A stretch of DNA of 64,000 nucleotides from Marsupella aquatica (GCA_973895155.1 OZ316893.1:6634001-6698000); one strand, 5' to 3'. Counted from the first letter of the stretch, positions 39,101 through 52,875 are shown. Numbers and translations: made by a program. Notes: generated from the letters alone by a model not told the origin.

Positions 39101-42100
39101 TTGCTGCTACTAATCACCCACTACGGAAGAAAGCAGTAAGACGCACACTGTTGAGATAGCAGAAATCTCTATCCTCCAATTCAATGTCTTTACCACCAAA
39201 CCAAAGCAGTATTGCCTCAATAGCACCTGTCCATGTCATCATTATGAATCAACCTCGTTCACTTAAAATAAATTTAGTCAGTACTATGAGATACTAATGC
39301 AATGTATGTTGTACAATCTTGCAAAATAATGGATAAATGTTTTCAGTGCCACAAGGCAGGTTTACAATTCAGTATTTGGAGAAACTCACCACTATAGGCT
39401 CTCAACATCTCTTGAACAATCATCCATTCAACATTGAATAGGTCGTCATCTACAGCTCCCTTGATCTTAAGTAGGAGATCAGGAATGTCATACGCTTGCC
39501 AATCTGCAACCTTACTTTTTTGATAAGTATGTTAACAACTAGAGAAATCTATTGAATGATACAAGTTTTGTGTAAGCATTGTTTTGAATAAATGACTTCT
39601 TGTACATTTAGTTCCTTCTGATGATTCAACTTCAATGTAATAAAGGCTCCCAAGAGATAGGGACTACTCTCCTCCCTCTCAAACTCATAATAACCCTTTA
39701 ATCAAGTGTCATTCTTTCAAAATATCCACACCTTTGCAAATAAAATGGTAGATTTTTGGACTGCTGACTTTTACAGCCCCATAAGAAAAAAACAGCAAAT
39801 ACTTTTCCCAACCTGTGCATGAGCCCGAGCATGAACCAGGTAAATAAAGTTGCAGTTCTAAGAGTAGATGGAATTGTACCAATGAACGTGACTATATCAA
39901 CTGGCGTTTGAACTTCAACTTCAAAGAATTGTGGCGGAGGAGGCTCTGGAGGTGGTGCATCAGGATTCTCTGGATCAACAGGTGGGGGAGGTGTTGGATC
40001 TACTGCACCCTTTTTCTTTTTCTGAATGTCATACAATGAAGCTAGTTAAACTTCCTCATAAAGAGTACTAGTGGATCAGAAAGAGGTAAAGGTGTTGGAT
40101 TTACTTCACCCTTTTTCTTTTCTGCACATTGTATTTGCAGCTTGGTAAACTTACTCATAACCAGTCCTTACAAAGATCAGGAATTATCTTAGGGTCCTGA
40201 AGGTATGTCAAACATCTACATGATGACTAGCAAAACTTGTTTCTCATGGTAGAATGAAAGATTCTTTGGTTCAAATTCATGGAATGTTATTATTTTCTTT
40301 AGAGAAATGGTAAACTTAATCATGTGTTGACTTAAGTTTGATACACAACAGACTATTCCATTAACTAGAATTCAAGTAGGATGAAAAAAAATTCTTCATT
40401 TGGAACAAGCAAATTTTGTCATGTTATTTAACAAATTCTGAAGTAAGGGGTGCTATACCTTGGGTTTGGGTGGTGGCGGCTTTGGAGGTGGTGTATCAAC
40501 AACAATAAGAATATTACCTGGTGTTCAGCAACTTATCAGAGATAACATTTACACTGAAATTATAGAATATCTAGGATTTTTAGTATTAGGCCTAAATCCT
40601 CCTGACAGTGTAATTAGCCCCCACAAACATGAAAAGATATCTGGGAACTTTGTTTTCTCATTTTCTAGCAGTAAAGTGGTAGTAACTTGAGAGTACTTTG
40701 AGGTTTAAACCACATTCAAGTATATCATGGGAACACACTCAATACATCACAAGGCCTAAACAAAGGAGAGTGGAAGGAGAATGTACGCTGTAAAATCATA
40801 AGATTATATGCTCAAAACTGAGCTATATAGCATATATAGTTGGCCTGTTCTAAAACACAGCTATTCTGACTAGGCTATCTAGAGTTAGGGTCATTCCAAT
40901 AATGCTCTAAGTATGCTAACTACAGTGGGTTTATAGATACAGATATAGTCTCATAGTTTAATACATAATCACACAACTGTAATAATTTCTCTGGTTTAAG
41001 GTGCTGTTTTAGAAAGTAATTATGTTAAGGCTTTATCGGGAGAGTTCAACACATAATGTTGCACAATACGTATTATCGACTTTGAACTTGGAAAAACGCC
41101 AAGTACTTATGTTGAGTCTTGAGCTAGTATACCTATGCAAGACTCAAAATAACTCTTTATGCATTGGTCTGGAGTTGGGGATGGAGGCAGTCCATCCCAA
41201 GGCTCTGTATACGTTCTTGGGCCACCTAAGAGGCTCAAGTAAAATCCAAAGTTAATCCATGACAAATGTAGATGCTAAAAGTTGCTTTGTTGATTAATAT
41301 CTAAATTTGGCTTTCACTCTAGGAGGTTACTACACTTTCCTTGTCTGAAATTGTGACCTCAAACGTACCTTTGCACCCTTTTGGGGTTTCACTTGTCAAG
41401 TTCGCCCCCCCCCCCCCCTCATGCGTTTTTATGGAAAAATTTAGTCACTATATTGAGCTCTAGATATTATACCCAAGAGACATGGCAAGATTCCCATCTC
41501 CTTGAGCTGAGCCACCTTTATATTCTTGAGTTCTAATACAAAATCATGGAAATTTTTTGAAGATACATATTTAGGGTTTTTAAAGGGTTTAAAAAAACCC
41601 AGTGTACGTATACATGAGAATATTAAGGACCCGATTAAGGAGAAAGTAACTCACTGGAAAAATCTATGATAACATGTGAGCCATCTTTAAGGGCTTCTCT
41701 AATGGGTTTGTTGATATCCAGCACATGACCATCCTACACAAGAGTCCAATAATTAGTGGAAGGCATGTATCAAACATATTCAAACCAAAACTCTCCACAC
41801 AAGTAACAGTAAGGAAGTTAGGGTATCCTTCAAGCAGCCATATATATGCTTTACTTAAATGAACATATTTGGCAACCACTTCTAATAAATTCCTTCACTT
41901 CCATCCCATTCAAATGCAGTTTCCAGAAGAGTTAATTTTAAAAAATGAATTCTCAGGAAGTTTTGAATTTCTAAATCCTTCAACTAGAATGTTGGAAACT
42001 ATGGGACAAGTTTAGTATAGTTTTGAGCAAGAGAATGATTTACAAATTAATGTGTAAGTTTTCAATTAGGAGGACAAATATTTTGGGATGGGGTCTTTTG

Positions 42101-43248
42101 AAAAAAAAACATAAATGAATTATCATTAGTCAATGGAACTTACCTCACACTTGATGGCCAGAGGAAGAAATTTGGTAGGTGCCTCGTCTACAGTATTGAC
42201 CACAATTCAAAACAACAGTCACTCAACCTCTGTGAGTACAATGAAAACCATGAACTTGAAGAAATCCATCACCACAAACACACCAAGAAAGTTTCATTCA
42301 CTAGAAGACAACAGAAGCATGGGGTACTACACACTTTTCATGAATGCCATTCGGGTACAAGCGGCATGGCCCAGCCAACCCAACAGTTGTAAGCCATCTC
42401 CACAAGGAATGACCACTTCCGTCTTTTGAGCATCCCACTGATCAATGGTCTCCACAACCTCAGCCTGCAAGCTTGCATAGGGTCATTGACTGAGTGAATG
42501 AAAAGACATCCCATAGTGGACAAATGCTTTGGGGGACTAAGACATAGAAGTGCATTGAGAATAGCAGAGAGACAATCAAGGTGCATAGCGCCTGCTATTG
42601 CACAAACATACTGAGTTTAGCAATTTTGAGATTATTTAGGTAGATGAGGCATTTTCACAAATCCCTCTAGATGTTGCCTTCAAGTAAAAACCACAATTTA
42701 AAGACATTATATTGAATGTGAGGATGAAAAATCACCTTTACAAATATGGTAGGGCGAACATGTCCATGTTGAATACATTCTTCAACTGTTGCTTGCTCAG
42801 GCTCAGAACAAATTGCATGACACCATAATTTCTGGGCTTTGACCTCAAGGGAAGCTGCAAGCTCTAACTCTGCCACAACACCATGCTTTGCACATCTGGA
42901 GGGTGGTCTTGATGTTATGAAAGGTCCATCTTTCAAGAAGCACCAGCCTTTGTCTGTTTCTTTTAGAGGCTTCCTTAGTTTCTTTGGTATCGTATTAGGA
43001 GGTCGCCCAGTTGACCAAAAGGTCTCACTAAAGATAGGTCTTCCCTTGCTATCACCAGACCAGAGCCACAAACCATCATCTACAGGTTCCTTGGGGCCTT
43101 CCTCTTCTTTGGGCTTTCTCTTCTTAGGAAGCCAATCATAGTCTGGCATGGGCTCTTCTTCAGCTGGCTTCTTGATGTCCTCTTTATTTTCCTCCTTTGC
43201 ATCCTTTCCTCCCTTTCCTTTAACCCTTCCTGTCTTCTTGGGTCCCAT
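36173..43248 (-). CDS. Unrecognised 16-exon gene, 731-residue protein
   Basis: Sixteen exons join with no frame break: 42736-43248, 42335-42464, 42144-42187, 41655-41733, 40459-40517, 39880-40021, 39390-39503, 39149-39226, 38688-38773, 38404-38518, 38197-38258, 37863-37961, 37392-37694, 37024-37101, 36621-36683, 36173-36403. All borders are GT-AG. The protein starts with a Lys/Glu-rich, probably disordered segment (MGPKKTGRVKGKGG), then a Trp-rich region of residues ~55-125. The middle (~265-325) is a Pro/Lys tract (PPPKPPPPKPKKKKKGAVD). The C-terminal half is rich in predicted helix and ends KKKGFT. There is no signal peptide or clear membrane segment. I cannot name the family. The highly charged MGPKK-type start and Pro-rich linker recall some axonemal proteins, but that is a guess. 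Least certain joins are exon 2's donor and exon 9/10. Confidence 0.75.
40085..40150 (-). pseudogene. Decayed duplicate of exon 6 start in intron 5
   Basis: GGTGTTGGATTTACTTCACCC followed by TTTTTCTTTTCTG repeats the acceptor edge of the neighbouring exon 6 (about 39994-40040: GGTGTTGGATCTACTGCACCC and TTTTTCTTTTTCTG). One A is missing from the homopolymer, which shifts frame, so it is probably a non-functional tandem duplicate. Confidence 0.6.
41406..41419. repeat. Poly-C tract
   Basis: A run of about 14 C residues in intron 4 of the 16-exon gene. Length may be prone to sequencing error. Confidence 0.85.
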
Positions 43249-46200
43249 AGTTGGCCTGACTAGATCCCCAGTGCTTTTTTAACTCTATGCAACGTCTCAA
43301 ATTATCTCAATTCTGTAATTTGTTAAGCAATTGAGGATTTGGAGAAGTGCATGAAGGCCACTTGAAGGATTTATTTTTTGGGCTGCCTCTCCCTCCCCAA
43401 TTCAACTGAGCAGAGCATTGAAATATTCTTGATCTGTGAATTCAGACATAGAATTTTTTGAAAAATTAGGAGATGGCTTCATAACTAAATAATATGCCGT
43501 ACTCATTGCATGACGACATGTATGCTCTGGGCATACCAAGAATTTGCCTTGATTAGTTTTACTTCCAGTTCATATCACTCCTTTGCTTTAAATTTAACAA
43601 TTTAAAGTGGCAACAACAAGATAATGGAAATTTGTTAAAAAATTAGTTAAATTCCCTGAACACAACACATGGTGAAAAATCAATTGCCAGTCAACACATT
43701 TTACGACTCCTCTCCAAACAATTCCTTATTCATGAGTTACAGTCACGACTGCTTGGAGGTCATTTTCTGGCTGCTTATTCCACCCTAATTTGTGACATGT
43801 TTTTCTACATTAGTTTCAAAAACTCACTGCATTTAGAATGTCGTGCTGTCACGACTCCATGCTCCCAATTCTTTTCATTGTCCTCCTTGCACTGACTGGC
43901 TTCTTTCCTTCCAGTTCTCCAGAGAAGAAAGCTGGTAGTCCTTTGTCAGATGCACATTGAATGAGGAAGTCCTTTGAACTCCATGCAAAGTGGTTGTTGA
44001 GGCCTCTATAATCACACAATGAAACATTAACAAATTATGTCAGAATTGTACAGAAAGCTACGATTCTGTCATAGACAGATTTAAAAACCTGAGGCGGTGA
44101 AACCAAAATCAGCAGATTGAAGGCAACCAAATTTATTGAAATAAAAATGATATTGAAGAGCTATTAAACTTGACAAAACTGAAATTAATGGCAAAATTTT
44201 GGAATTGTATACAAAGTGTAGCTCACAAGACTAGAATTAGCTTTGGCTTGCGAAGTGAAACCAACATACCAAACTTAAAAAAAGTCAGCCAGGAAGTTAA
44301 AGAATTATGAACTATGAAGTATGGAGACTTTGCCATCAATACCACTCAGCATAAAATGACCAAGAGAATCAAGTAGAGAGCAAAAAATCTATCATTCATT
44401 CACAAGACATATGGTCCATACTTTTTCTCCAATATGATCACACATGTGGTAAGTTCATATTGCCAGCTTAAATAATCTCATCTTATTCTCTTATATATAA
44501 TATAAAGTACACATTTGTATAAACAACAAGGTACTTATTAGTGTTGACTCAGAGCATGAATGTCAAAAAGTGGCCTTTTGCGCCTTGTTGCAGGAATACC
44601 ATATCAGGCCCAGATGACCGGTTTGGGCAAACCTGTGGGCAAACTGTTAGCACCTCTAAAACAAACCTACGACTTCTAATGTCAGTTTATCAGTATATGC
44701 AATCTCATTGGATTATGTGCATAGTGTTAACTAAGTGTATAGCCTTTCTTAGTTTGAGTACAAAGTGCACTTATCTAAGTCGTCGTTTAGCTAAATGATT
44801 TCAGGTCTGTTTGCCCTTAGACAAGGTGAACAAAATGCAAACTTTTTGTAAAATGAGAAGGAAAGATAGGATGCCTTGTATTAAACCAAATTTGGCTCTT
44901 ATGGAGTTTGCTCTTGGAGAGAACCAATTGTACATTGGGGCAAGGGTCACTACTCTGTAGAGAAGGACCTGACTGACACAAGCCAAGGATTGTATTGACA
45001 TATACATTATGCCAGGGTGTGTACAGGCAAGGACAATGGGAGGATAGAGTGGGAAATCCATTGAGGATTGGACTATATGGAATGTATCCAGGGAAGAATC
45101 AAAAAGGATTCTTTGTACTCCTTAGCTGTTTGCCGTGCATTGTTAATTTTTTCCTTCTAAGCTATGTTTCTCTAGATTTTTCTGGCACCGGACACAACAA
45201 ATTCAAATGACAACCATGCCATAAAAAGAGGCAATCTTGTATTATACTTTTTGATGAGTGTCGTGGTTTGCACAATTTTGTCAATATCAAGTGATGTTTA
45301 GCAGAGGTATTGTCAAACATTGAAGTGAGATAATGACCAGACAATCCAACACTGGAGGGAGTTGGCAACTAGATTTCAAGGAGTGTGCAAGCTGCTAGGA
45401 GAGTTACAGGTTGGGCATAGAAATGGTGCACAATGACACCTTTAAGTCCATTGCATCATTAGCAAAAAATGTTACAGTAATCCAATAGCCAAGGAGGCTT
45501 CCGGGCTCCAAAATGACATCATGTAAACTGACCATGAGGAAAATATTGTTAGGGTTAACTCATTAACTCCTAGTCTTGGGTTTACCTATCATAGTTTAGT
45601 CAACACTAGGGCCTTATTAATGGTGGTTAGATGCAACCAGACGTGCCTAGGATGTAGAGGAGCAAGGAGAGCTCCTTATTAGAGTCATGCCCATTTGTGA
45701 GGGAGCAAGCTACACTGTTCATCATAATTGGTCTTATCTCAGAATTAGTGAAAGCCCATAATTAATGTTGGTTACACTATTCAAGAGTGGCACCAGTTTG
45801 CATAGAAAATTTCACTAAATATGGTGGCTTTTTTGGGCTAAGACTTTCTGGTTGAAATCCATGAACAAGAGCAATTCGCGTTTGTCATATCCGTTGATCC
45901 TGATTTGTGCATGCGGCCATTGTCTGGCAAGTAGTGTTGACTTTTGATTCACTCATACTGTGCTCCCTACCTAGGTATAGCTTTCCCTTTTCTACTGAAA
46001 GTTGCACGGAGTATTAAAACAGGCGCTATTCTAAGTGTGTAACTCTCCTTTTTCTGGTGATCCTGGATGCATGAAACATACACATGTCCCTGGTTGAGAC
46101 TTTTGTTTTCTAGTGATCCATGGTACATGAAATTGGCTCTGTTCCCGGCTGTCCGAGGAAAGGGAAGATGCCTTTGTATATGTGCAAGGGAACACTCCAT

Positions 46201-47035
46201 TGCTTGAATAAAGAACTCAATTTGATTTTATAAACGAACGTGTCAGCTGATTGAGGATGCATGGCGTTTGCGTGTATCAAAGTTCCTCTATTTTCCCCAG
46301 GGATGCAACTTTCCCTACACAGAAATACAAAATAATGAGAAAACCACATTTGAAATCAATAACTCCAAATAGTGTTATGCACTGAGGGAAATTAGTAAAT
46401 TACTTTTACTTCCCAAAGAGTGTTATCCTTGGGGTTATCCTCAACCAGAATTGGTATTTCCTAGACTCCCAAATAGCTCGCTAAATAGTGTTATATAAAT
46501 CCGGAATTATATTACACTAATGTTAATTAATGTGTACACTATTAATGTTAGTTTGTAATTAGCATTCGTGATATTAATTTGGGAGTAAGCTCCAAAATTT
46601 TGGGCTACACAAATAGTATTACTAAGACCAATTGCAGTGAACAATGTAGGAGCTAGGCTAGCAATCTTGCAACTTGTACTTGGAGGGTTGGTGTGGTTAT
46701 GGTGGCCAAAGCATAGTAAAGCTCTGGTATTCCCGTGGACATGGCCTTGACAAAGGTGAACCTTCTATGATGTTGGTGTGATGTGTGCTTGCTGATTTTT
46801 TGTGTATGATGTTGCCATTTTCCTCAGCAAAATGCAGAGTACCAAGCAGTATTCTCTCCTTCCCATCCACGAGCATGAAGGAGGGCTAGGACCCACAATA
46901 TAATTGCACTATTGGAGAAAGTTAGTAATAAAATAAAATCTCAATTACTAAATAATAGAAAACTTTGAAAATTGATTAAAACTGAATAAATCAAGTTATA
47001 ATGATGACTGCCGTGCATGGATGGAACAAGGAAGG
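43249..47035. other. Intergenic region upstream of the 16-exon gene
   Basis: About 3.8 kb without a convincing exon on either strand. Short ORFs lack domains and splice partners. It should include the promoter of the minus-strand gene; no core elements can be placed with confidence. Confidence 0.5.
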
Positions 47036-47039
47036 GTGA

Positions 47040-47880
47040 GCATCAAGTAGCATCTTTTTGCAAACTATATCTTTAGTGCAATGTCATCTTTTCCAAAACT
47101 ATCATCTTTTACACAACATTATCTTTGCCCAATGACATCTTCGTTACAAACAACAACTTTTACAACGCATCTTTTGGGCAACTGGCAACATATTTTACAC
47201 AAGTATATTTATTGTGTAATATCATCCTTTCGACCAATGACACCGCTCACACACTGACTTCTTTTACGTACCCACATCTTCGTACAATAATATCATTTTT
47301 GTAAACAACGTCATTCACACAACTATATCTTTTTGGAACAACATATTCTTGCAGATGATACCTTTTGCCCAACCAAATCTTTTCGCAAACAACATCTTTT
47401 ACACAATAATTTCTTTTTTGTAACTCTTGGGCAAGGTCATTGTTTCCACAATTGACATCTTTTGTGCAATACATTTCTTTCCACATCATGACATCTTTTG
47501 TGCAATGACATATATTTCACATGGGACATCTTTTGATTACCTAGACCTTGTGTGGGTTGGTATTGAGCTAGATGAATTTGGAAAAAATTCTTTAGAAAAT
47601 CTAATTAATCTATGGGGGGCCAATACTTTTGATGAATTTCTCATCAGTAAAAAGCAAATTGTGCAAAAGCTTCCAACTCTTCAAAATTGGGCCATAATTG
47701 TAGCTCATCATACCCATTCCATGCCCCCCATCCATACTTTCTGTGAAATGACATCTCACGTTCCACATCATTTACACATCATAACATCTTTTTTGCAATG
47801 ACCCATATTTCACATGCGACATCTTTTGATGACCTACTGTACACCTTCCTTCTGTGGGTTGGTATTGAGCTACGGTAGTA
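47040..47880. repeat. Degenerate short-period repeat field, related to 7.84-8.36 kb
   Basis: Many imperfect ~18-26-bp units of the type ACAACATCTTTTACACAATGACATC. The phrase CACATG.GACATCTTTTGAT.ACCTA...GTGGGTTGGTATTGAGCTA occurs twice, at about 47517-47575 and 47811-47870. The same unit chemistry and TATTGAGCTA phrase occur after the 171-bp array near 8.4 kb. Confidence 0.7.
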
Positions 47881-48530
47881 TATATATATATAATTACTTG
47901 CTGAGGAAGACCATAGAACGAAACGGGGAGTGCCTGCCTGAGTGGAGCAGAAATGACCCACCAGGCTCGATTCCTATCTAACGAGCAATAATCCCCGAGC
48001 AAATCTCGCCGACGAGACGGAACAAAAGGGACGAATCCACGAAGGGGAGGAGGAAAGGACGTGAATACGAGAAGCTCTGATGAGAGAACCGTAATTCGTG
48101 CTCACTTGCAGCGAGCACTGAGTTCATGGACGATGGCCGAGGGAGTGCAACAGCCGGACGAGGAATCGCCCGCAGCAGCAGGAGCAGCAGCAGAGCATGT
48201 GTATGATTGGGTCTGAGCAGAGGAACGGGGGCGTGACAAATATGGCGGATGATGAGAACAGAGTCTCGCTGCTCTGCTGATTTCGTCCTTGAAGAGTTGA
48301 AACGATCGAGCCTCATTCCGAGAAAGCACAATGTCTTTGCCCCCTTGGTGTGCGGATCGATGAGGAATTGAGGACTGGTGCGAGGGCGGATGACAGACAT
48401 TGTGGGTTGTAGTCGTTGCTGTAGAGGCTCGATTGAGTTGCTGTTATAGGTGGCGCTGTTCGCAACAATTTGCGAAACTCTGCCTTGAATTTCGAAGAGC
48501 GGGGAGGATTTGGAAGGCTACAGTGGCACG

Positions 48531-51500
48531 ATGGGGTCGTCACCATCGCCGTCGCTGAAGAAGAAAGTCATCATCGACACGGATCCTGGCATTGGTGTGG
48601 TAGCTATCCTCCCCGGTCGTTTCCATCCTCTGGCAATGTCACTTGACTTTGTGTTGCAAGCAGGAAATTGATTGCCGTTGTCATGTGCTATTGGGTCTTA
48701 AAACAATTTGAGAGTAAGAAAAGTAAATTTGAACATTTTTGACGCGGGGACACACGGGCCACACATGTACATCATCCCGCATGCGGCTGCATTAGCTTGT
48801 CCATTTCACCTAGGGTTTGTTATTGACACATTAAGACTCCAGACCAGATGCTTCACTGCAAATTGGTTATGTCTTTCAGCGTTTGTGTTCGCAGATATTG
48901 TGAATTGTCTTGCCTTATTGCTGAGAAATGCGATGGAATGATGTGTGTATCTTTCTCGTCGAGAGGGACTCTCCAATCCCCGCTAGCAATTCGAGGAAAT
49001 GGTAGATTATATCTCTGTTATTAGGCCCTGAGTTTTAAAAGCATGAGCAAAATCTTTACGTGGTGACCAAGCTGGGCGCGTCACACTCTAGTGACGAGAG
49101 CTCAGAGGATGAGGCAAGCTGACTCGTTTTGGATTTGGCAGATGATGCGATAGCGATTCTTATGGCCTTTCAGTCTCCGGAGCTGGAGATAATCGGCCTC
49201 ACAACTGTGTTTGGCAATGTTCATGCAACATTGGCTACCTTTAACGCCTTATTCCTGGTAAATGCTCGATGTTCTTTTCTGCTTTCAAACAAGGCGTAAT
49301 TTATTTCGAAGACTACTACGAAAGTCCTCTCAAGGCAGCTGAAATTTAGGCCGGGAAAAGGGTGGAATGAGTGAATTTGGCATGGCACCGATTTTGGATG
49401 CTCCTCTTTGGTACAGGTCTGACTTGGGCTGGAACTGCTGAATGTGAAACTTTCCTCCACATGTCACAGTTTCTGCCGGTTATTAATGCTAGTTTGCACT
49501 GGTTCTAATGACAGTGTGAACTTGGAGGACATCCTCACGTCCCTGTAGCGGAGGGCAGCAGTTCGCCTTTGAAGGTAGCATGCTTACGGTCATCACCCAC
49601 CCACTATATCGAATTTTCCGTTGTATCCAGTGTCGAATTCGACTTCGTGTGAGTTTGATTAGCATTGCAGATCACAAAACAAGTGACTGCTTTATTTCCA
49701 GATCTTCTTTTAGATATCCACTGCATACAAGACATTGTTTGACGATAATGGGGCAAGGGGATGTTTACGGACCTGGCTGTCCTTGACGTGCAGTTATTTT
49801 GTCGAGCGTTCTCGTAGGAATGATTTCAACAACTTCTAGTGTGGTGGGCATGTTTTTCCCCTGGCGTGATAGGAATGGAGAGGTCTTTCGTGAACTTTTC
49901 GTTCTGGGTCTTTCATTGGTGGGAGGACCCTTGGGTATGCAGTAAACTGCCTTAGAAATGATCTGGTTCGTTTTGCAAACTTAGTGGTGAGTGGCTCTTA
50001 TGGATACCAATGTTTCTTCTGTGTAGGGTGGAGTTCCTCGGATTGCAGACTTTGTTCATGGAGACGATGGACTCGGTAATACTAACTTGGCAAAAGCCTG
50101 TAATAAGAAAATCGAGCAGAGTGCAGTGGACTTTCTTATTGAAAAAGTCTCTCAATATCCTGGGGAAATTAGCATTGTCGCCTTGGGGCCTTTGACAAAT
50201 GTGGCACATGTGAGGCAGACTTTCCTTAGTGACTTTCGTCTCGTCTCGTCTGCTCTGCTCTGCTCTGCTCTGCTCTGCTCTGCTCTGCTTCTTGGTGCAT
50301 CACTCCTAATGATCTAAAATCCGGAGCAATGCCGTGCCAGACTTGATCTTTGGATGCTGATTGCCTAGATGGATACCATTGAGCGTCCATCATATATTTT
50401 CTGTTTGGTCTGTCTATTTCCTTTGCCTGACATCCAGAAATATAACTTGTGCGTCCTTATTCAATTTTTTAGGCCATCAAGAAGGACCCTTCATTTGGAA
50501 AAAATATACATCAGCTGATCGTTTTGGGAGGAGCATTCTTTACATCTGGCAACGTGAATCCTGCAGCTGAGGCAAATGTAAGCTTTCTTGCAAGTTGTCT
50601 TACGTTGCAGTAGTACCGTCTTTTTGGGGTAACAAGTGTTTTGTTATTTTAGTTTTGATAATGACAACTCTTTCTCGCAGCTGATGGTTTTCCAGTTTAG
50701 ATATTGCATATAGTGACACTGCATTGTGGAGCTCGTGTAGCATGTTCCTTGCACGAGGTGGAAGAACTTTATCTGAAACCTTCGCGCGCTGTGGGCAGAT
50801 GTTTAGTGATCCTGAGGCAGCAGACTTCGTCTTCACAACTCCTGGGATCAATACCTTTGTGATTGGTATCAACTTGACTACACAAGTTATCTTAACAGGT
50901 ACTCACACCACACTAAAGGCACTGTGAAGGGTGCGTAAGGACTTTTGTCAAGGATCTCTGGAACGTCGATGGGGAGCTGTATCAAGGGGGCCAGCCATGT
51001 TCTAAAATTTTCATCAGCCCGGACTGAAGATCTTATCTCTCGATAACTGTTTCCACGCGAAGCTGTTATGCTCTAATATGTCACCCCTGCGGTCAGCTAT
51101 TCGGAATTCTCATTGTAAATGGTTGTCCTCTCTCTCTGCAGATGAAGATCTGATTGAGATCAAGCAGTCCAAAGGAAGATATGGAGAGTTTCTGTTCGAT
51201 TGTACCCGATTTTACAAAAAGTGGCACGTACAGTCAGACAGACTACATGGTATGCTTGTCACTTTCTGTCTGTGCCGAGGGTATTTATATCGATAAAAGG
51301 GTAGCGAAAGTTTACGATTGAGGTTTGACTAACAGCTTTATCTTGCCCTGCTTTTCTAATTGTGGAAGTTCTTTGGATTCTTCGAGTGGGCGCAACTGTC
51401 AATATTTAAGATTTGGAATGTCGATTCGACTGATGAGCTGCTCAGGGAAGATGATGATTCCTGTTCCATGCACAACAAGTTCTTGGGGATTGTAAATGTT

Positions 51501-52074
51501 TGCATCAAGTGTGGTTTTGTGATATCTTTCATCATACCGTTTGTGCTGTGAGTTTAATCTCACAGTGGGTTGGTTGTGGGTATGGGAATCCTGGGATGCC
51601 CATTTGTTTTTCCGAGGATGGAACAGTCGCAGTTGGAATAATAAGCAGAGGATTGGTTTCACTTTTGCAGGGATATTTATGCACGACCCAACGTGTATGG
51701 CTGCCGTGCTGGACCCAACGCTGTTTACGTATCGCAAGGGAGCGGTTAGGGTGGAAACTTGTGGCATTTCTGTTGGCCATACACTGCTAGACCTCGGCCT
51801 TAAGAAGTACGTGGTGTAATCAAGGCTTCGTTTGGATACCGTTAAGCGCGCTGCAAATAATTATTACTCGTGCTTGACTACAATAAGACGCACAAATTCG
51901 GCTCAGGTTTAGGACTAAACGCATTAACACGAACCGGTTTGATTGTATTTTGTCTGTATCAGATGGAGATGGGGTGAAAATCCTTGGAAAAACGCACCAG
52001 CGGTGAATGTGGGTTGGAGAGTGAATGCCGAGGGTGTTAAAACGTTAGTGAAAAATATTCTTCTGAGACAATAG
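48531..52074 (+). CDS. Uridine nucleosidase / nucleoside hydrolase (URH1-like)
   Basis: Nine exons (48531-48594, 49142-49257, 49515-49574, 50027-50209, 50473-50577, 50799-50898, 51142-51249, 51671-51806, 51963-52074) join in frame to 327 residues, the normal length of plant URH proteins. The inosine-uridine-preferring nucleoside hydrolase signature is complete: DTDPGIDDA at 16-24 (calcium ligands), GNVNPAAEAN at 167-176 (substrate binding), and catalytic-region FMHDP with His250 and Asp251. The enzyme hydrolyses uridine and related ribonucleosides to base and ribose in cytosolic pyrimidine salvage. The start was chosen because it precedes DTDPG by the usual ~15 residues and exon 1 ends at a good GT donor. 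All borders are GT-AG. No damage seen. The closest comparison is Arabidopsis URH1. Confidence 0.95.
50238..50290. repeat. (CTCTG)n microsatellite in URH intron 4
   Basis: About eight perfect pentamers of TCTGC, preceded by TCGTC variants, starting about 30 bases past the exon 4 donor. Confidence 0.9.
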
Positions 52075-52875
52075 CAACGCCTCTTCTGATTTCTCTAGGT
52101 ACCTTTTCCTTTTCAATCGAACAAGTACAAAAGTGTATATGTATATCTCAAATTGAGTTTGCAACTCAGATCATTGTCTCAATGGTTGTTCACTATGACG
52201 TGTCAAGTTAGTAAAGGACGGATGATTAGCTTACACGATGCCGAGGTATAAATAGGATTAGTCAGGACGGGGATGTAGTTTCCAGCAGGCAACCTACTTG
52301 GTAGGTGTTAAGAGTCAGCGTGGATGTTAGCTAGCTGGGCTGCAGATTACCTCAGCAACATTTATGTTCTACCGGATGGAGATCTTTGGCAGATGATTTA
52401 TTTTCTTCAAGTATATGCTTGCTTAAAAAGTATCATATCATGCGGCTAGCAAGCCCTCAATTGTTAGGTAGACCGAAGTTCAGTAAGAGAGAGGTTCTGT
52501 CACATTCCTTTCTACTATGTCAGACATGGATCAAGATAGCCAAAGTTAGCAGGATTTGGATGCAAAGAATTCTCTTAGGTTACTTTGCAGTGATGGGTCA
52601 AAAAGTGCAATTGACAGATGTTCACCACTGTGATCGGAAGCAAGTGTCCCGGACTTTCAACTATCTGGATAATGAACTGCGACGGTCAGTGCCAGAACAT
52701 TTTACTGTTGTGCTTGACCCCGCAGACAAATCCGCCTCAGAAAATCCATGGCAGTCTGATCTTCACTATTGCACTCGAATCTGTGCAAAAGCTGAGCTCT
52801 TATGCATACTCCAAGCATGAGCTGAAATCTTTTCACCTTGCATTAAATCTACAATGCATTAATGTTCTCCCATTT
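52075..52875. other. 3' flank of URH gene, no further gene seen
   Basis: Contains the nucleosidase 3' UTR. Overlapping plus-strand ORFs at about 52386-53112 show no recognisable domain. Just before the fold-back element a 27-bp segment (CATTAATGTTCYCCCATTTT plus CATGGGG) is duplicated in tandem at about 52858-52911. Confidence 0.5.

Noticed and set aside
42338-42586. ORF between exons 1 and 2 of the 16-exon gene.
   Set aside because: The phase required after exon 1 meets a stop here, whereas the acceptor at 42464 keeps the frame open, so this is intron.
47427-47801. 124-codon plus-strand ORF.
   Set aside because: It lies inside the degenerate short-period repeat field, so the open frame is explained by repetition.
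47040-47880. Regular spacing of short repeats raised the question of a CRISPR-like array.
   Set aside because: Repeats are degenerate and the spacing irregular, and the genome is eukaryotic.
48001-48530. Minus-strand ORFs up to 140 codons upstream of the nucleosidase start.
   Set aside because: Low-complexity Ser/Arg/Pro-rich translations with no domain; more likely promoter and 5' UTR of the plus-strand gene.
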